In this document: positions 57,271 to 64,000 of the stretch, piece after piece
Layout of the letters: the number at the start of each line of letters is the position of its first letter
Numbering within the stretch: the first letter of the stretch is position 1
DNA from: Actinomadura harenae
GTDB lineage: Bacteria; Actinomycetota; Actinomycetes; Streptosporangiales; Streptosporangiaceae
Direction of reading: 5' to 3'
Assembly (NCBI RefSeq): GCF_003696215.1
Contig: NZ_RFFG01000031.1
Span: forward strand, 1-64,000
Length of the DNA stretch: 64,000 nt
The notes under the pieces: model-generated
The model's database searches: none
Seen by the model: only the letters and a program-made list of their open reading frames with translations
What the model was told of the DNA's origin: nothing
Position numbers and translations under genes: made by a program

Positions 57271-58553
57271 CGTGAAAGCCTTTCCTTCAACGTCGAAGTG
57301 GTGTCGGTGAGCGCGACGGGCGTCTGCTCCCCGGACGTCAGGTCCTTGAGCTGGACGACCCCGTCGGCGATGTCCCGCTCCCCGAGGATCAGCGCGTACC
57401 GCGCCCCGGACCGGTCGGCGTCCTTCATCGCGCCCTTGAGCTTCTTGCCCCCGAACGCCATGTCGGCCGCGATCCCGGCCTCGCGCAGCCCGGCGACCAG
57501 GTCGAACACGCGCCGCTCGGCCGCCTCGCCCAGCGGCACCCCGAACACCTCGCAGCGGGGCTTCGGCGTGAACGCCGGGCCCTGCCCGCCGGACGCCGAC
57601 TCGGCCTCCAGGGCGAGGACGGTGCGGTCCAGGCCGAGGCCGAAGCCGATGCCGGGCAGCTCGGGGCCGCCGATGTCCTCCGACAGGCCGTCGTAGCGTC
57701 CGCCGCCGCCGATGCCGGACTGGGCGCCGAGCAGCGGGTGGTCGAACTCGAAGGTGGTGCGGGTGTAGTAGTCCAGCCCGCGGACCAGGGTCGGGGTGTC
57801 CTCGAAGGCGATGCCGAGGTCGGTGAGCAGCTCGCGGACCCGGTCGTGGTAGGCCTTGCAGTCGCCGCACAGGTGGTCGGCCATCAGCGGGGCGTCCTTG
57901 AGCTGCTCCCGGACGGCGGGACGCTTGTCGTCCAGCACGCGCAGCGGGTTGATCTCGATGCGCTCGCGGGTCGCGTCGTCCAGGTCCAGGCCGCGCAGGA
58001 ACTCCTGCAGCAGGACCCGGTAGGCCGGGCGGCAGTTCTTGCAGCCGAGCGAGTTCAGCAGCAGCCGCACCTGGGTGAGGCCCAGCGAGCGGTACCAGCC
58101 CGCCGAGATCGCGATCACCTCGGCGTCGACGGCCGGGTCCTCGCTGCCGATCGCCTCGAGGTCCAGCTGGTAGAACTGCCGGTAGCGGCCCTGCTGGGGC
58201 CGCTCGGCGCGGAACGCGGGGCCGGTCGTCCACACCTTGACCGGCAGCCCGCCCTGCTTGTGCAGGCCGTGCTCCAGGACGGCGCGGAGCACCCCGGCGG
58301 TGAACTCCGGACGCAGCGTCAGCGACCGGTCGCCCCGGTCGGTGAAGGTGTACATCTCCTTGGAGACCACGTCGGTGGACTCGCCGACGCCGCGCTTGAA
58401 CAGGTTGGTGTCCTCGAACACCGCCAGTTCCAGGTAGCCGTATCCGGCCAGCCGGGCGCGCTCGGCGAACGCCTCGCGGACGGCGTAGAAGAGGTCCGCG
58501 CGGGGCGGCACGTACTCACTGATGCCCTTGGGGGCTTGGAAGCTCGAACTCAT
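57267..58553 (-). CDS. hisS: Histidine--tRNA ligase
   Basis: 428 aa from ATG 58553. Class II core with motif 2 FRAERPQQGRYRQFYQLDLEAIG, the His-binding LVRGLDYYTRTTFEF and GGGRYDGL, motif 3 GFGLGLDRTVLAL, and a C-terminal anticodon domain. Two CxxC-type pairs (CKNC, CGDC) occur in the insertion around residues 170-230, likely a zinc knuckle. Second gene of MBL-hisS-aspS. Confidence 0.97.
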   Translation of the reverse strand: MSSSFQAPKGISEYVPPRADLFYAVREAFAERARLAGYGYLELAVFEDTNLFKRGVGESTDVVSKEMYTFTDRGDRSLTLRPEFTAGVLRAVLEHGLHKQGGLPVKVWTTGPAFRAERPQQGRYRQFYQLDLEAIGSEDPAVDAEVIAISAGWYRSLGLTQVRLLLNSLGCKNCRPAYRVLLQEFLRGLDLDDATRERIEINPLRVLDDKRPAVREQLKDAPLMADHLCGDCKAYHDRVRELLTDLGIAFEDTPTLVRGLDYYTRTTFEFDHPLLGAQSGIGGGGRYDGLSEDIGGPELPGIGFGLGLDRTVLALEAESASGGQGPAFTPKPRCEVFGVPLGEAAERRVFDLVAGLREAGIAADMAFGGKKLKGAMKDADRSGARYALILGERDIADGVVQLKDLTSGEQTPVALTDTTSTLKERLSR

Positions 58554-58562
58554 GTCTGTGGG

Positions 58563-59258
58563 TCAGAATCCCTTGTGCGGGCCGTCGGCGGGCTTCAGTT
58601 CCGCCAAGAAGGGGTTGGTCGCGCGCTCACGGCCGATGGTCGTCTGAGGTCCGTGGCCGGGCAGGACGGCCGTCTCGTCGGGCCTGCTCAGGCAGACCCG
58701 GGAGAGGCTGTCCACGATCTGCTCGTAGGAGCCGCCCGGCAGGTCGGTGCGTCCGATCGATCCGGCGAACAGCAGGTCCCCGGTGAACATCACCTCGGGG
58801 ATCTCACCTGCGGCCGGGGTCCGGAAGGTCACCGACCCGCCGGTATGGCCCGGCGCGTGGTCGACGGTGATCTCCAGGCCGGCCAGCTCGAGCCTCACGC
58901 CGTCCGCCAGTTCGCGGACGTCGTCCGGCTCGGTGAGCGTCAGGCCGCCGAGGAACTGCTGCCGGGTGGCCAGGGACAGGCCCTTGCCGGGGTCGGTCAG
59001 CAGGTCGCGGTCGTCCGGGTGGACGAACGCGGGCACGTCCTTGGCGCCGCAGACCGGGGCCACCGACCAGACGTGGTCGATGTGACCGTGGGTGAGCAGC
59101 ACCGCGACCGGCTTCAGCCGGTGCTCGCGCAGGATCTCGTCGATCCCGGCCTCGGCGTCCTGGCCGGGGTCGATGATCACGCACTCCTCGCCCGCGGCGG
59201 GAGCCACGACGTAGCAGTTCGCGGCGAACGATCCGGCGGGGAACCCGGCGACGAGCAC
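58563..59258 (-). CDS. MBL-fold hydrolase (glyoxalase II-like)
   Basis: 231 aa from GTG 59258, with GGAAGGGA upstream; the frame is open to 59324. Metallo-beta-lactamase fold with metal motif THGHIDH, His in DHAPGHTGGSV, Asp in FTGDLLF and His in PGHGPQTTI. It resembles the glyoxalase II-like hydrolase that precedes hisS in mycobacteria; thioester hydrolysis is a reasonable guess, not proven. Nine bases before hisS. Confidence 0.88.
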   Translation of the reverse strand: MLVAGFPAGSFAANCYVVAPAAGEECVIIDPGQDAEAGIDEILREHRLKPVAVLLTHGHIDHVWSVAPVCGAKDVPAFVHPDDRDLLTDPGKGLSLATRQQFLGGLTLTEPDDVRELADGVRLELAGLEITVDHAPGHTGGSVTFRTPAAGEIPEVMFTGDLLFAGSIGRTDLPGGSYEQIVDSLSRVCLSRPDETAVLPGHGPQTTIGRERATNPFLAELKPADGPHKGF

Positions 59259-59563
59259 GGCCGTCCCTTCCTGTGAATTCGCTGAGTGTGCGGTGGGCAC
59301 GGGCCGAACGGGCGCCGTCCGCATCCGGACGGCGCGTCGGGTCCGGCGATCCGGCCGGGAACCGGCCGGTCACCGCCGCACACGCGGTCCTACGAGGGTA
59401 CCGGCGCGGCCGGTCCCGCCGCGAACGAGATGCCGGGATCGCCGTGTCGGCGGGATCCGGGGGCGGCCGGGAGCGCCCGGAGGGGCCAACGACGGCCCCG
59501 GTACCGCTACTATGCGCTGCACGTTCACCTGATCACACGATGATCACACGGAGGGGCAGGCAC
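59259..59563. other. 305-bp divergent intergenic region with two promoters and a hairpin
   Basis: Plus strand: TACTAT -10 (59508-59513), start near 59520, for the cyclophilin gene; the leader holds the doubled GATCACACG (59531-59539 and 59542-59550). Minus strand: TACCCT -10 (59400-59395), start near 59388, so the MBL mRNA has a ~130-nt leader that includes a perfect 10-bp stem GCGCCGTCCG/CGGACGGCGC with a tetraloop (59312-59335). No gene seen. Confidence 0.6.
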
Positions 59564-60364
59564 GTGGCGGCGAAGGACCGCAAGAAGCAGCTCGCGCGTC
59601 AGCGCTATGAGCGCCAGCAGGCGCGCCGGGAGGCCGAGCAGGCCCGCGCCCGCAACCTGAGGATCGTCGGCGCGGCGGTCGCGGCCGTCGTCGTCATCGG
59701 CGGCGGCTCGGCCGCCGCGTTCGCCCTCAACAAGGACGACAAGAAGAAGGACGACGCCAAGCCGTCGGCTCAGGCCGACCAGTCCAAGGCGAAGCCCGGT
59801 GAGTGCGCCTATAACAGTTCTCCGGACAAGGGCGCCCTCAAGGACGGTTCGAAGCCGTCGGTCAAGCCCGCCTACAACGGCGTGGTGAAGGCGACGGTCA
59901 AGACCTCGCAGGGCGACATCGGCCTGACGCTGGACGGGGCGAAGGCCCCGTGCGCCACCAACTCCTTCGCGTTCCTGGCGAGCAAGAAGTTCTGGGACGG
60001 CAGCCACTGCCACCGCCTGTCCACGGGAACCGGCCTGCAGATGCTGCAGTGCGGCGACCCGACCGGCACCGGCCAGGGCGGGCCCGGCTACAAGTTCGCC
60101 AACGAGAACACGACGGGCGCCAAGTACGGCGCCGGTACCCTCGCCATGGCGAACGCCGGCCCGGACACCAACGGCAGCCAGTTCTTCCTGGTGTACGGGG
60201 ACTCGCAGCTCTCGCCGGACTACACCGTGTTCGGCAAGATCACCTCGGGTATGGACGTGCTGTCGAAGGTCGCCAAGGGCGGTATCGCCAAGGCGGGTGA
60301 CGACGGCACGGGTGAGCCCAAGAAGAAGGTCACGATCGAGGACGTCGCGATCGCCGGGAAATAG
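59564..60364 (+). CDS. Membrane-anchored cyclophilin-type peptidyl-prolyl isomerase
   Basis: 266 aa from GTG 59564 (GGAGG upstream). Basic N-terminus, one membrane helix (~32-55, IVGAAVAAVVVIGGGSAAAFAL), a Lys/Asp-rich linker and a cyclophilin domain (~100-266) with HCHRLSTGTGLQMLQCGDPTGTGQGGPGYKFANE and MANAGPDTNGSQFFLVYGDSQLSPDYTVFG. The active-site Arg, Gln and Phe positions are present. Probably assists folding on the outer face; the homologue beside relA in mycobacteria is PpiB. Confidence 0.93.
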   Translation: MAAKDRKKQLARQRYERQQARREAEQARARNLRIVGAAVAAVVVIGGGSAAAFALNKDDKKKDDAKPSAQADQSKAKPGECAYNSSPDKGALKDGSKPSVKPAYNGVVKATVKTSQGDIGLTLDGAKAPCATNSFAFLASKKFWDGSHCHRLSTGTGLQMLQCGDPTGTGQGGPGYKFANENTTGAKYGAGTLAMANAGPDTNGSQFFLVYGDSQLSPDYTVFGKITSGMDVLSKVAKGGIAKAGDDGTGEPKKKVTIEDVAIAGK

Positions 60365-60395
60365 GGGATCGGGATACTAAGGTGTGGAGGGTCCG

Positions 60396-61697
60396 ATGAG
60401 TGTGGACACGACCGCGCACTCCGGCGCGCACACGATCGGACCCGCGATTCAGGAGGCAAGGGTGTCCAGCGCGACCGATCCCTGGGGCCGGGTGGACGAG
60501 GACGGCACGGTCTACGTGCGTACCGCTGACGGCGAACGCGTCGTCGGGTCCTGGCAGGCCGGGGCCCCGGATGAGGCCCTCGGCTACTTCCGGCGCAAGT
60601 ACGACGCTCTCGTCACCGAGATCGGCCTGCTGGAGCAGCGGGTCCGGACCACCGACCTGCAGCCTCAGCAGGCGCAGCAGAGCATCGCCAAGCTGCGCGA
60701 GCAGGTCACCGAGGCGCACGCCGTCGGCGACCTGGACGCGCTGGCGCGCAGGCTGGACGGCCTGGACGGGCTGGTCGGCAAGCGCCGCGAGGAGGTCAAG
60801 GCCCAGCGCGAGCACGCCCGGTCCGAGGCCCGCGAGGTCAAGGAGCGCATCGTCGCCGAGGCCGAGCGGATCGCGGCCGAGGAGACGCACTGGAAGAACG
60901 GCGGCGAGCGGCTCCGCGAGCTGGTGGAGGAGTGGAAGGCCGCCGAGCGCGTCGACCGTCCCACCGAGACCTCGCTGTGGAAGCGGCTGTCGACGGCCCG
61001 CAACGCCTTCACCAAGCGCCGCAAGGCGTACTTCTCGACGCTGGACGACCAGCGCGAGGACGCCCGGCGCGAGAAGGAGCGGCTGGTCTCCGAGGCCGAG
61101 ACGCTGTCCCGCTCGACCGACTGGGGCGAGACCGCCGCCGCCTACCGCGACCTGATGCGCCGCTGGAAGCTCGCCGGCCGCGCCTCCCGGGAGACCGAGG
61201 ACGAGCTGTGGGCCCGCTTCAAGGGCGCGCAGGACGTCTTCTTCCAGGCCCGCAGCGCGGTGTTCGCCGAGCGCGACGCCGAGTTCCAGGGGAACGCCGA
61301 GGAGAAGGAGCGCATCCTCGCCGAGGCGGAGAAGCTGCTTCCGATCACCGACGTGCGGGCGGCCCGGCAGGCGCTGCGCGGCATCCAGGAGCGCTGGGAG
61401 GCCGCCGGCATGGTCCCGCGCGAGATGCGGGACCGGCTCGAGGGCCGGCTCCGGAAGGTCGAGGAGACCGTCCGGACGGCCGAGGAGTCGGAGTGGCGGC
61501 GCACCAACCCCGAGGCGCGCGCCCGCGCCGAGGCGACCGTGAACCAGCTGCGCTCCTCGATCGAGCAGCTGGAGAAGCGGCTGGAGAAGGCCCGCGCGTC
61601 GGGCCGCGACAAGGACGTCCGGGACGCCGAGGAGGCCCTCGACGCCCGCCGCGCCTGGCTCTCCGAGGCCGAGCGCACCCTCGCCGAGTTCTCCTGA
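60396..61697 (+). CDS. DUF349 coiled-coil protein
   Basis: 433 aa from ATG 60396 with GGAGG 6 nt upstream; GTG 60384 is an in-frame alternative. After a small N-terminal beta segment (DEDGTVYVRTADGERVVGSWQAG) nearly the whole chain is charged helix, with DUF349 repeats marked by W and R/F positions (ETSLWKRLSTARNAFTKRRKAYF; TEDELWARFKGAQDVFFQARSAVF; IQERWEAAGMVPREMRDRLEGRL). Function in bacteria is not settled. Confidence 0.9.
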   Translation: MSVDTTAHSGAHTIGPAIQEARVSSATDPWGRVDEDGTVYVRTADGERVVGSWQAGAPDEALGYFRRKYDALVTEIGLLEQRVRTTDLQPQQAQQSIAKLREQVTEAHAVGDLDALARRLDGLDGLVGKRREEVKAQREHARSEAREVKERIVAEAERIAAEETHWKNGGERLRELVEEWKAAERVDRPTETSLWKRLSTARNAFTKRRKAYFSTLDDQREDARREKERLVSEAETLSRSTDWGETAAAYRDLMRRWKLAGRASRETEDELWARFKGAQDVFFQARSAVFAERDAEFQGNAEEKERILAEAEKLLPITDVRAARQALRGIQERWEAAGMVPREMRDRLEGRLRKVEETVRTAEESEWRRTNPEARARAEATVNQLRSSIEQLEKRLEKARASGRDKDVRDAEEALDARRAWLSEAERTLAEFS

Positions 61698-61709
61698 TCC
61701 GATGACGCC

Positions 61710-61743
61710 GAGCCCGGCGGGTCCCTCGGGACCCGCCGGGCTC
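61710..61743 (+). terminator. Terminator after the DUF349 gene
   Basis: GAGCCCGGCGGGTCC paired with GGACCCGCCGGGCTC (15 bp) around a 4-nt loop, followed by GCTCGTTT, 13 bp after the stop. Confidence 0.88.
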
Positions 61744-61777
61744 GCTCGTTTCCGGGCCCGCTCGGATTCGGGGACGG

Positions 61778-62431
61778 TCAGGCGCCGGTGGGGCGGCCGG
61801 CGGGGTCGCGGCCGAGGAAGGACAGCAGCCGGGTCTGCTCGCCGGAGCCGGGCGGCGCGGTGAGCGGCGGGCCCAGGTGCCCGGCCTCCCGCATCGGCGC
61901 GGCGATCATCCGCGCGGTGGCGAAGGCGTGGTGGACCAGGTCCGGGTCGAGCCGGGACGGCTGCCCGGTCGCGACCGCGAGGTCCCAGGTGTGGACGAGC
62001 GGCTCCAGGACGTATCCGGCGAGGAAGTCGCTCAGGGGCACCTCGCCGAGCCCGCCCAGCGGGATGGGACGGGCGAGCGCCTCGTCCGTCAGCGCCGCCG
62101 CGCACTCCCGCCGGGCGGCGCGCCAGGCGCGCGGGACGTCGCCGGGGCAGAACCGCTCGGGCTCGATGTTGACGTCGGGCTGGGGGACGCCGGTGGCGAG
62201 GGCCCGGATCATGAACTGGCCGCCGGTCACATGCCCGGCGACCTGGCGGGCCGTCCAGCCCGCGCAGGGAGTGGGCGCGTCCCAGCCGTCATGCGGGACG
62301 GCTCCGACCACGCCTTCGAACAGGTCCAGGGCCCGTTCGTAGCCGTCGGGGAGGGCGCCTCCGCCGCCCCGTCCGCCGTGGCCGCCGTCCGTGCTTCCGC
62401 TCGCTCCGCTGCCTGTCATGCCGTCAGTCAC
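61778..62431 (-). CDS. TIGR03086-type DinB/maleylpyruvate-isomerase-fold protein
   Basis: 217 aa from GTG 62431 (ATG 62419 also possible). N-terminus Gly/Ser low complexity; helical-bundle domain with WDAPTPCAGWTARQVAGHVTGGQFMI and LVHTWDLAVATGQ, whose His residues are the usual metal ligands of the MDMPI/DinB fold. These proteins are often mycothiol-dependent enzymes in Actinobacteria. Substrate unknown. Confidence 0.82.
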   Translation of the reverse strand: MTDGMTGSGASGSTDGGHGGRGGGGALPDGYERALDLFEGVVGAVPHDGWDAPTPCAGWTARQVAGHVTGGQFMIRALATGVPQPDVNIEPERFCPGDVPRAWRAARRECAAALTDEALARPIPLGGLGEVPLSDFLAGYVLEPLVHTWDLAVATGQPSRLDPDLVHHAFATARMIAAPMREAGHLGPPLTAPPGSGEQTRLLSFLGRDPAGRPTGA

Positions 62432-62473
62432 CCGCGATCGGCGATCGCTGTCAAGCGGGCCGGGGGCCGCCCC

Positions 62474-62513
62474 GCGCCCCGGTCCACGACGATCCCGCCG
62501 TGGACCGGGGCGC
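62474..62513 (-). terminator. Terminator after the DUF305 gene
   Basis: Perfect 15-bp stem GCGCCCCGGTCCACG (62474-62488) / 62499-62513 with a 10-nt loop, just past the DUF305 stop in the minus-strand sense. No strong U-tract. Confidence 0.75.
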
Positions 62514-62527
62514 CGGTCGCACGCCCG

Positions 62528-63199
62528 TCAGGCGGCGGGCGCGCCGCGCTCGGCGAGCATGCGCTCCATCAGCGTGATCTCCGCGCGCTGCCCCTCGACC
62601 ATCGTCCGGGCGAGCCGCGTGACCTGGGCGTTCCCGGTCCGGCCGAGGACGGCCTCGGCCATCGAGACGCCGCCCCGGTGGTGGGCGATCATCAGCCGCA
62701 GGTACAGCGTCTCGGCCTGCCGTCCGGACGCCTTCCCCAGCTCGGCGAGCTGCGCGGGCGTGGCCATGCCGGGCATGGAGCCGTCCGCGGGGAGCGACGT
62801 CCCGCCGTGCCCGCCGTGGCCCATCCAGCGCATCGGCCCGGCGGGGTCGGCCTTGGGCAGGCCCCAGCCGTCCAGCCAGGCCGTCATCATGCCGATCTGG
62901 GCCTCCTGGGTGTTGATGATGTCGTAGGCCAGCAGCCGGACGGCGTCGTCCCGCGTCCGGTCGCGGACGACGAACGACATCTCGACGGCCTGCGCGTGGT
63001 GGACGCTCATGTCCCGCGCGAACCCGGCCTCCGGCCCCTCGGCCGCGGGCTTGCCGGACCGCTGTGTCCAGACGATCAGGACGGCGGCGGCCGCCACGAC
63101 GGCCACCACGAGGACGATGATCGTCCGTCGCCCGCGCGACGCCCCGGGCACCGCGACGGCCTCCTCGGCGCCATCCTCCGTCTCGGTGGCGGCGGTCAC
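62528..63199 (-). CDS. DUF305 membrane-anchored protein
   Basis: 223 aa from GTG 63199, overlapping the DUF3105 stop (GTGA). A membrane helix at ~27-46 and a DUF305 four-helix domain containing FARDMSVHHAQAVEMSFVV and LRLMIAHHRGGVSMAEAVL, the paired HH motifs that bind metal in this ferritin-like family. A Met/His/Gly-rich loop (MRWMGHGGHGGTSLP) lies between. DUF305 proteins have been linked to copper handling outside the cytosol; that is the best guess here. Confidence 0.88.
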   Translation of the reverse strand: MTAATETEDGAEEAVAVPGASRGRRTIIVLVVAVVAAAAVLIVWTQRSGKPAAEGPEAGFARDMSVHHAQAVEMSFVVRDRTRDDAVRLLAYDIINTQEAQIGMMTAWLDGWGLPKADPAGPMRWMGHGGHGGTSLPADGSMPGMATPAQLAELGKASGRQAETLYLRLMIAHHRGGVSMAEAVLGRTGNAQVTRLARTMVEGQRAEITLMERMLAERGAPAA

Positions 63200-63882
63200 G
63201 GGGTGGCCTTGCCGCCGGTGCAGGCAGCGCCCGGCTCGGGCGTCTGCGGGCCCCGGACGAAGGCGCGCAGGAACTCGTCCACCCGCGGGTCCCCGGCGCT
63301 CTGGACCTTGAGCTGCTTGCCCCACGCGCTCAGCGCGATCGGGGAGTCCAGGCCCGGGTAGGGGCTGAGCAGCGTGTACGCGGTGGCGCCGACCTTCGCC
63401 GACAGCTTGACCACCTGGTCGGTGGGAAGGTCCGGCCGGTAGGTGATCCACACCGCGCCGTGCTCGAGCGCGTGGACGGCGTTCTCGTTGCGGAGCGCGC
63501 TGGTGTAGACGCCGCAGTTCTGCCAGAGCGGGTCGTGCGCGCCGCCGATCGGCGGGTTCGTGTCGTACTTGACCGGGGTGGTGACGTGGTCGCGGTTCGT
63601 CTCGTCCTTGGTGACCAGGCCCGCGATCTTGGGCCCGTCGGCGGACGAGCGGGTCTGCATGAACGCGAAGCCGATCGCGACGGCCGCGACCAGCCCGATC
63701 ACGGTGAAGAAGGTGATCGTGCCCCACGGCGTTTGCCGCTCCGTCAGGGCGTTCTTCCGCGCCGGGGGCTTCTGGGAGGCGGACTTGTCGGCCCCGGTCT
63801 TGCTGCCTGTGGTCTTGCCTGCCGCGGGCTTGCCTTGGCGGGGGCTGTTCTTGGGCGCGCCAGAGCGCGCGTTCTTGGACAT
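63196..63882 (-). CDS. DUF3105 membrane protein
   Basis: 228 aa from ATG 63882. A Lys/Ser/Gly-rich cytosolic N-terminus (~45 residues), one membrane helix (~55-75, TITFFTVIGLVAAVAIGFAFM), and the external DUF3105 domain with YDTNPPIGGAHDPLWQNCGVYTSAL, AVHALEHGAVWITYRP and a second Cys in GAACTGGK; conserved His and Cys could bind metal. Co-transcribed with DUF305, a pairing seen in other actinomycetes. Preceded by a structured leader that reaches the start codon. Confidence 0.88.
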   Translation of the reverse strand: MSKNARSGAPKNSPRQGKPAAGKTTGSKTGADKSASQKPPARKNALTERQTPWGTITFFTVIGLVAAVAIGFAFMQTRSSADGPKIAGLVTKDETNRDHVTTPVKYDTNPPIGGAHDPLWQNCGVYTSALRNENAVHALEHGAVWITYRPDLPTDQVVKLSAKVGATAYTLLSPYPGLDSPIALSAWGKQLKVQSAGDPRVDEFLRAFVRGPQTPEPGAACTGGKATP

Positions 63883-63966
63883 GGCTGTAGAGGTCCTCTC
63901 GGATGGCCGTGCTCAGGGGATGTCGAGGCGAGGCCGCGGAGACGCGGCCCGTGGGCCTCTACAGCC
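63883..63966 (-). promoter_or_regulatory. Nested inverted repeats in the DUF3105 5' leader
   Basis: An 11-bp perfect inverted repeat, GGCTGTAGAGG (63883-63893) and CCTCTACAGCC (63956-63966), encloses a 7-bp hairpin GGCCGCG/CGCGGCC (63932-63949). In the minus-strand mRNA the 3' arm touches the ATG, so folding would hide the ribosome-binding region. Confidence 0.55.
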
Positions 63967-64000
63967 GGAGGACCTGAAGGGAGGCCAGGGAGAGGGACGC

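Noticed and set aside
1..64000. tRNA, rRNA, prophage, insertion sequence or integrated plasmid
   Set aside because: No tRNA cloverleaf, transposase, integrase, phage structural protein or att-like repeat was found by reading.

Overview
The window is very GC-rich (third codon positions almost always G or C) and uses GTG starts freely. Its right half has the gene order of high-GC Actinobacteria: thrS, HIT, PIP synthase, PatA-type acyltransferase, PimA, pdxS, pdxT, yebC, ruvCAB, yajC-secDF, apt, relA, aspS/hisS/MBL, cyclophilin. From memory this matches the Mycobacterium tuberculosis block Rv2614c to Rv2572c. Phosphatidyl-inositol-mannoside genes, twin ABC/two-component loci and gene style suggest a filamentous actinomycete, for example the Thermomonosporaceae/Actinomadura group. 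That placement is an inference; no rRNA is present to test it.

Left edge, 1-6866: a truncated DUF4253 gene, then a small membrane protein, an FtsX-type permease and its MacB-like ATPase on the minus strand. A histidine kinase/LuxR response-regulator pair is divergent to them. The two divergent transcripts appear to start on their start codons, each behind a TAGCGT -10 box, with a perfect 9-bp dyad midway between them.

5985-17658: a tryptophan/kynurenine-type catabolic locus. It has an AFMID-like formamidase, a LysR regulator and a tightly coupled operon: aminomuconate-semialdehyde dehydrogenase, 2-oxopentenoate hydratase, oxalocrotonate decarboxylase, aminomuconate deaminase, 3-hydroxyanthranilate dioxygenase, ACMS decarboxylase, a type-B carboxylesterase, acylating acetaldehyde dehydrogenase, hydroxy-oxovalerate aldolase and kynureninase. 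Every step from 3-hydroxyanthranilate to pyruvate and acetyl-CoA is encoded. Tryptophan dioxygenase and kynurenine 3-monooxygenase are not in the window.

17684-29006: accessory metabolism. A DUF5519 protein, a ThrE-type exporter, a secreted S15/CocE-like hydrolase, a TetR/acyl-CoA dehydrogenase operon facing a short-chain dehydrogenase across a perfect 10-2-10 palindrome, a quinone oxidoreductase, a second two-component system and a sugar-porter MFS protein.

29020-64000: housekeeping block. thrS is preceded by a leaderless 25-codon ORF with three consecutive Thr codons and then a long GC hairpin, which reads as a threonine attenuator. A polysaccharide deacetylase and an EF-G-like GTPase (fusA2 type) sit inside the otherwise conserved HIT/pgsA region. 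The Sec, Holliday-junction, PLP and stringent-response genes follow. At the right end are a DUF349 protein, a DinB/MDMPI-type protein and a DUF3105-DUF305 pair with a structured 5' leader.

Two recurring themes are not explained by the gene list. At least seven genes have a TAnnnT box 6-7 nt before the start codon (leaderless transcripts). Several short tandem repeats (13-27 bp units) lie at gene 3' ends or between genes. No tRNA, rRNA, CRISPR array, insertion sequence or prophage was seen.
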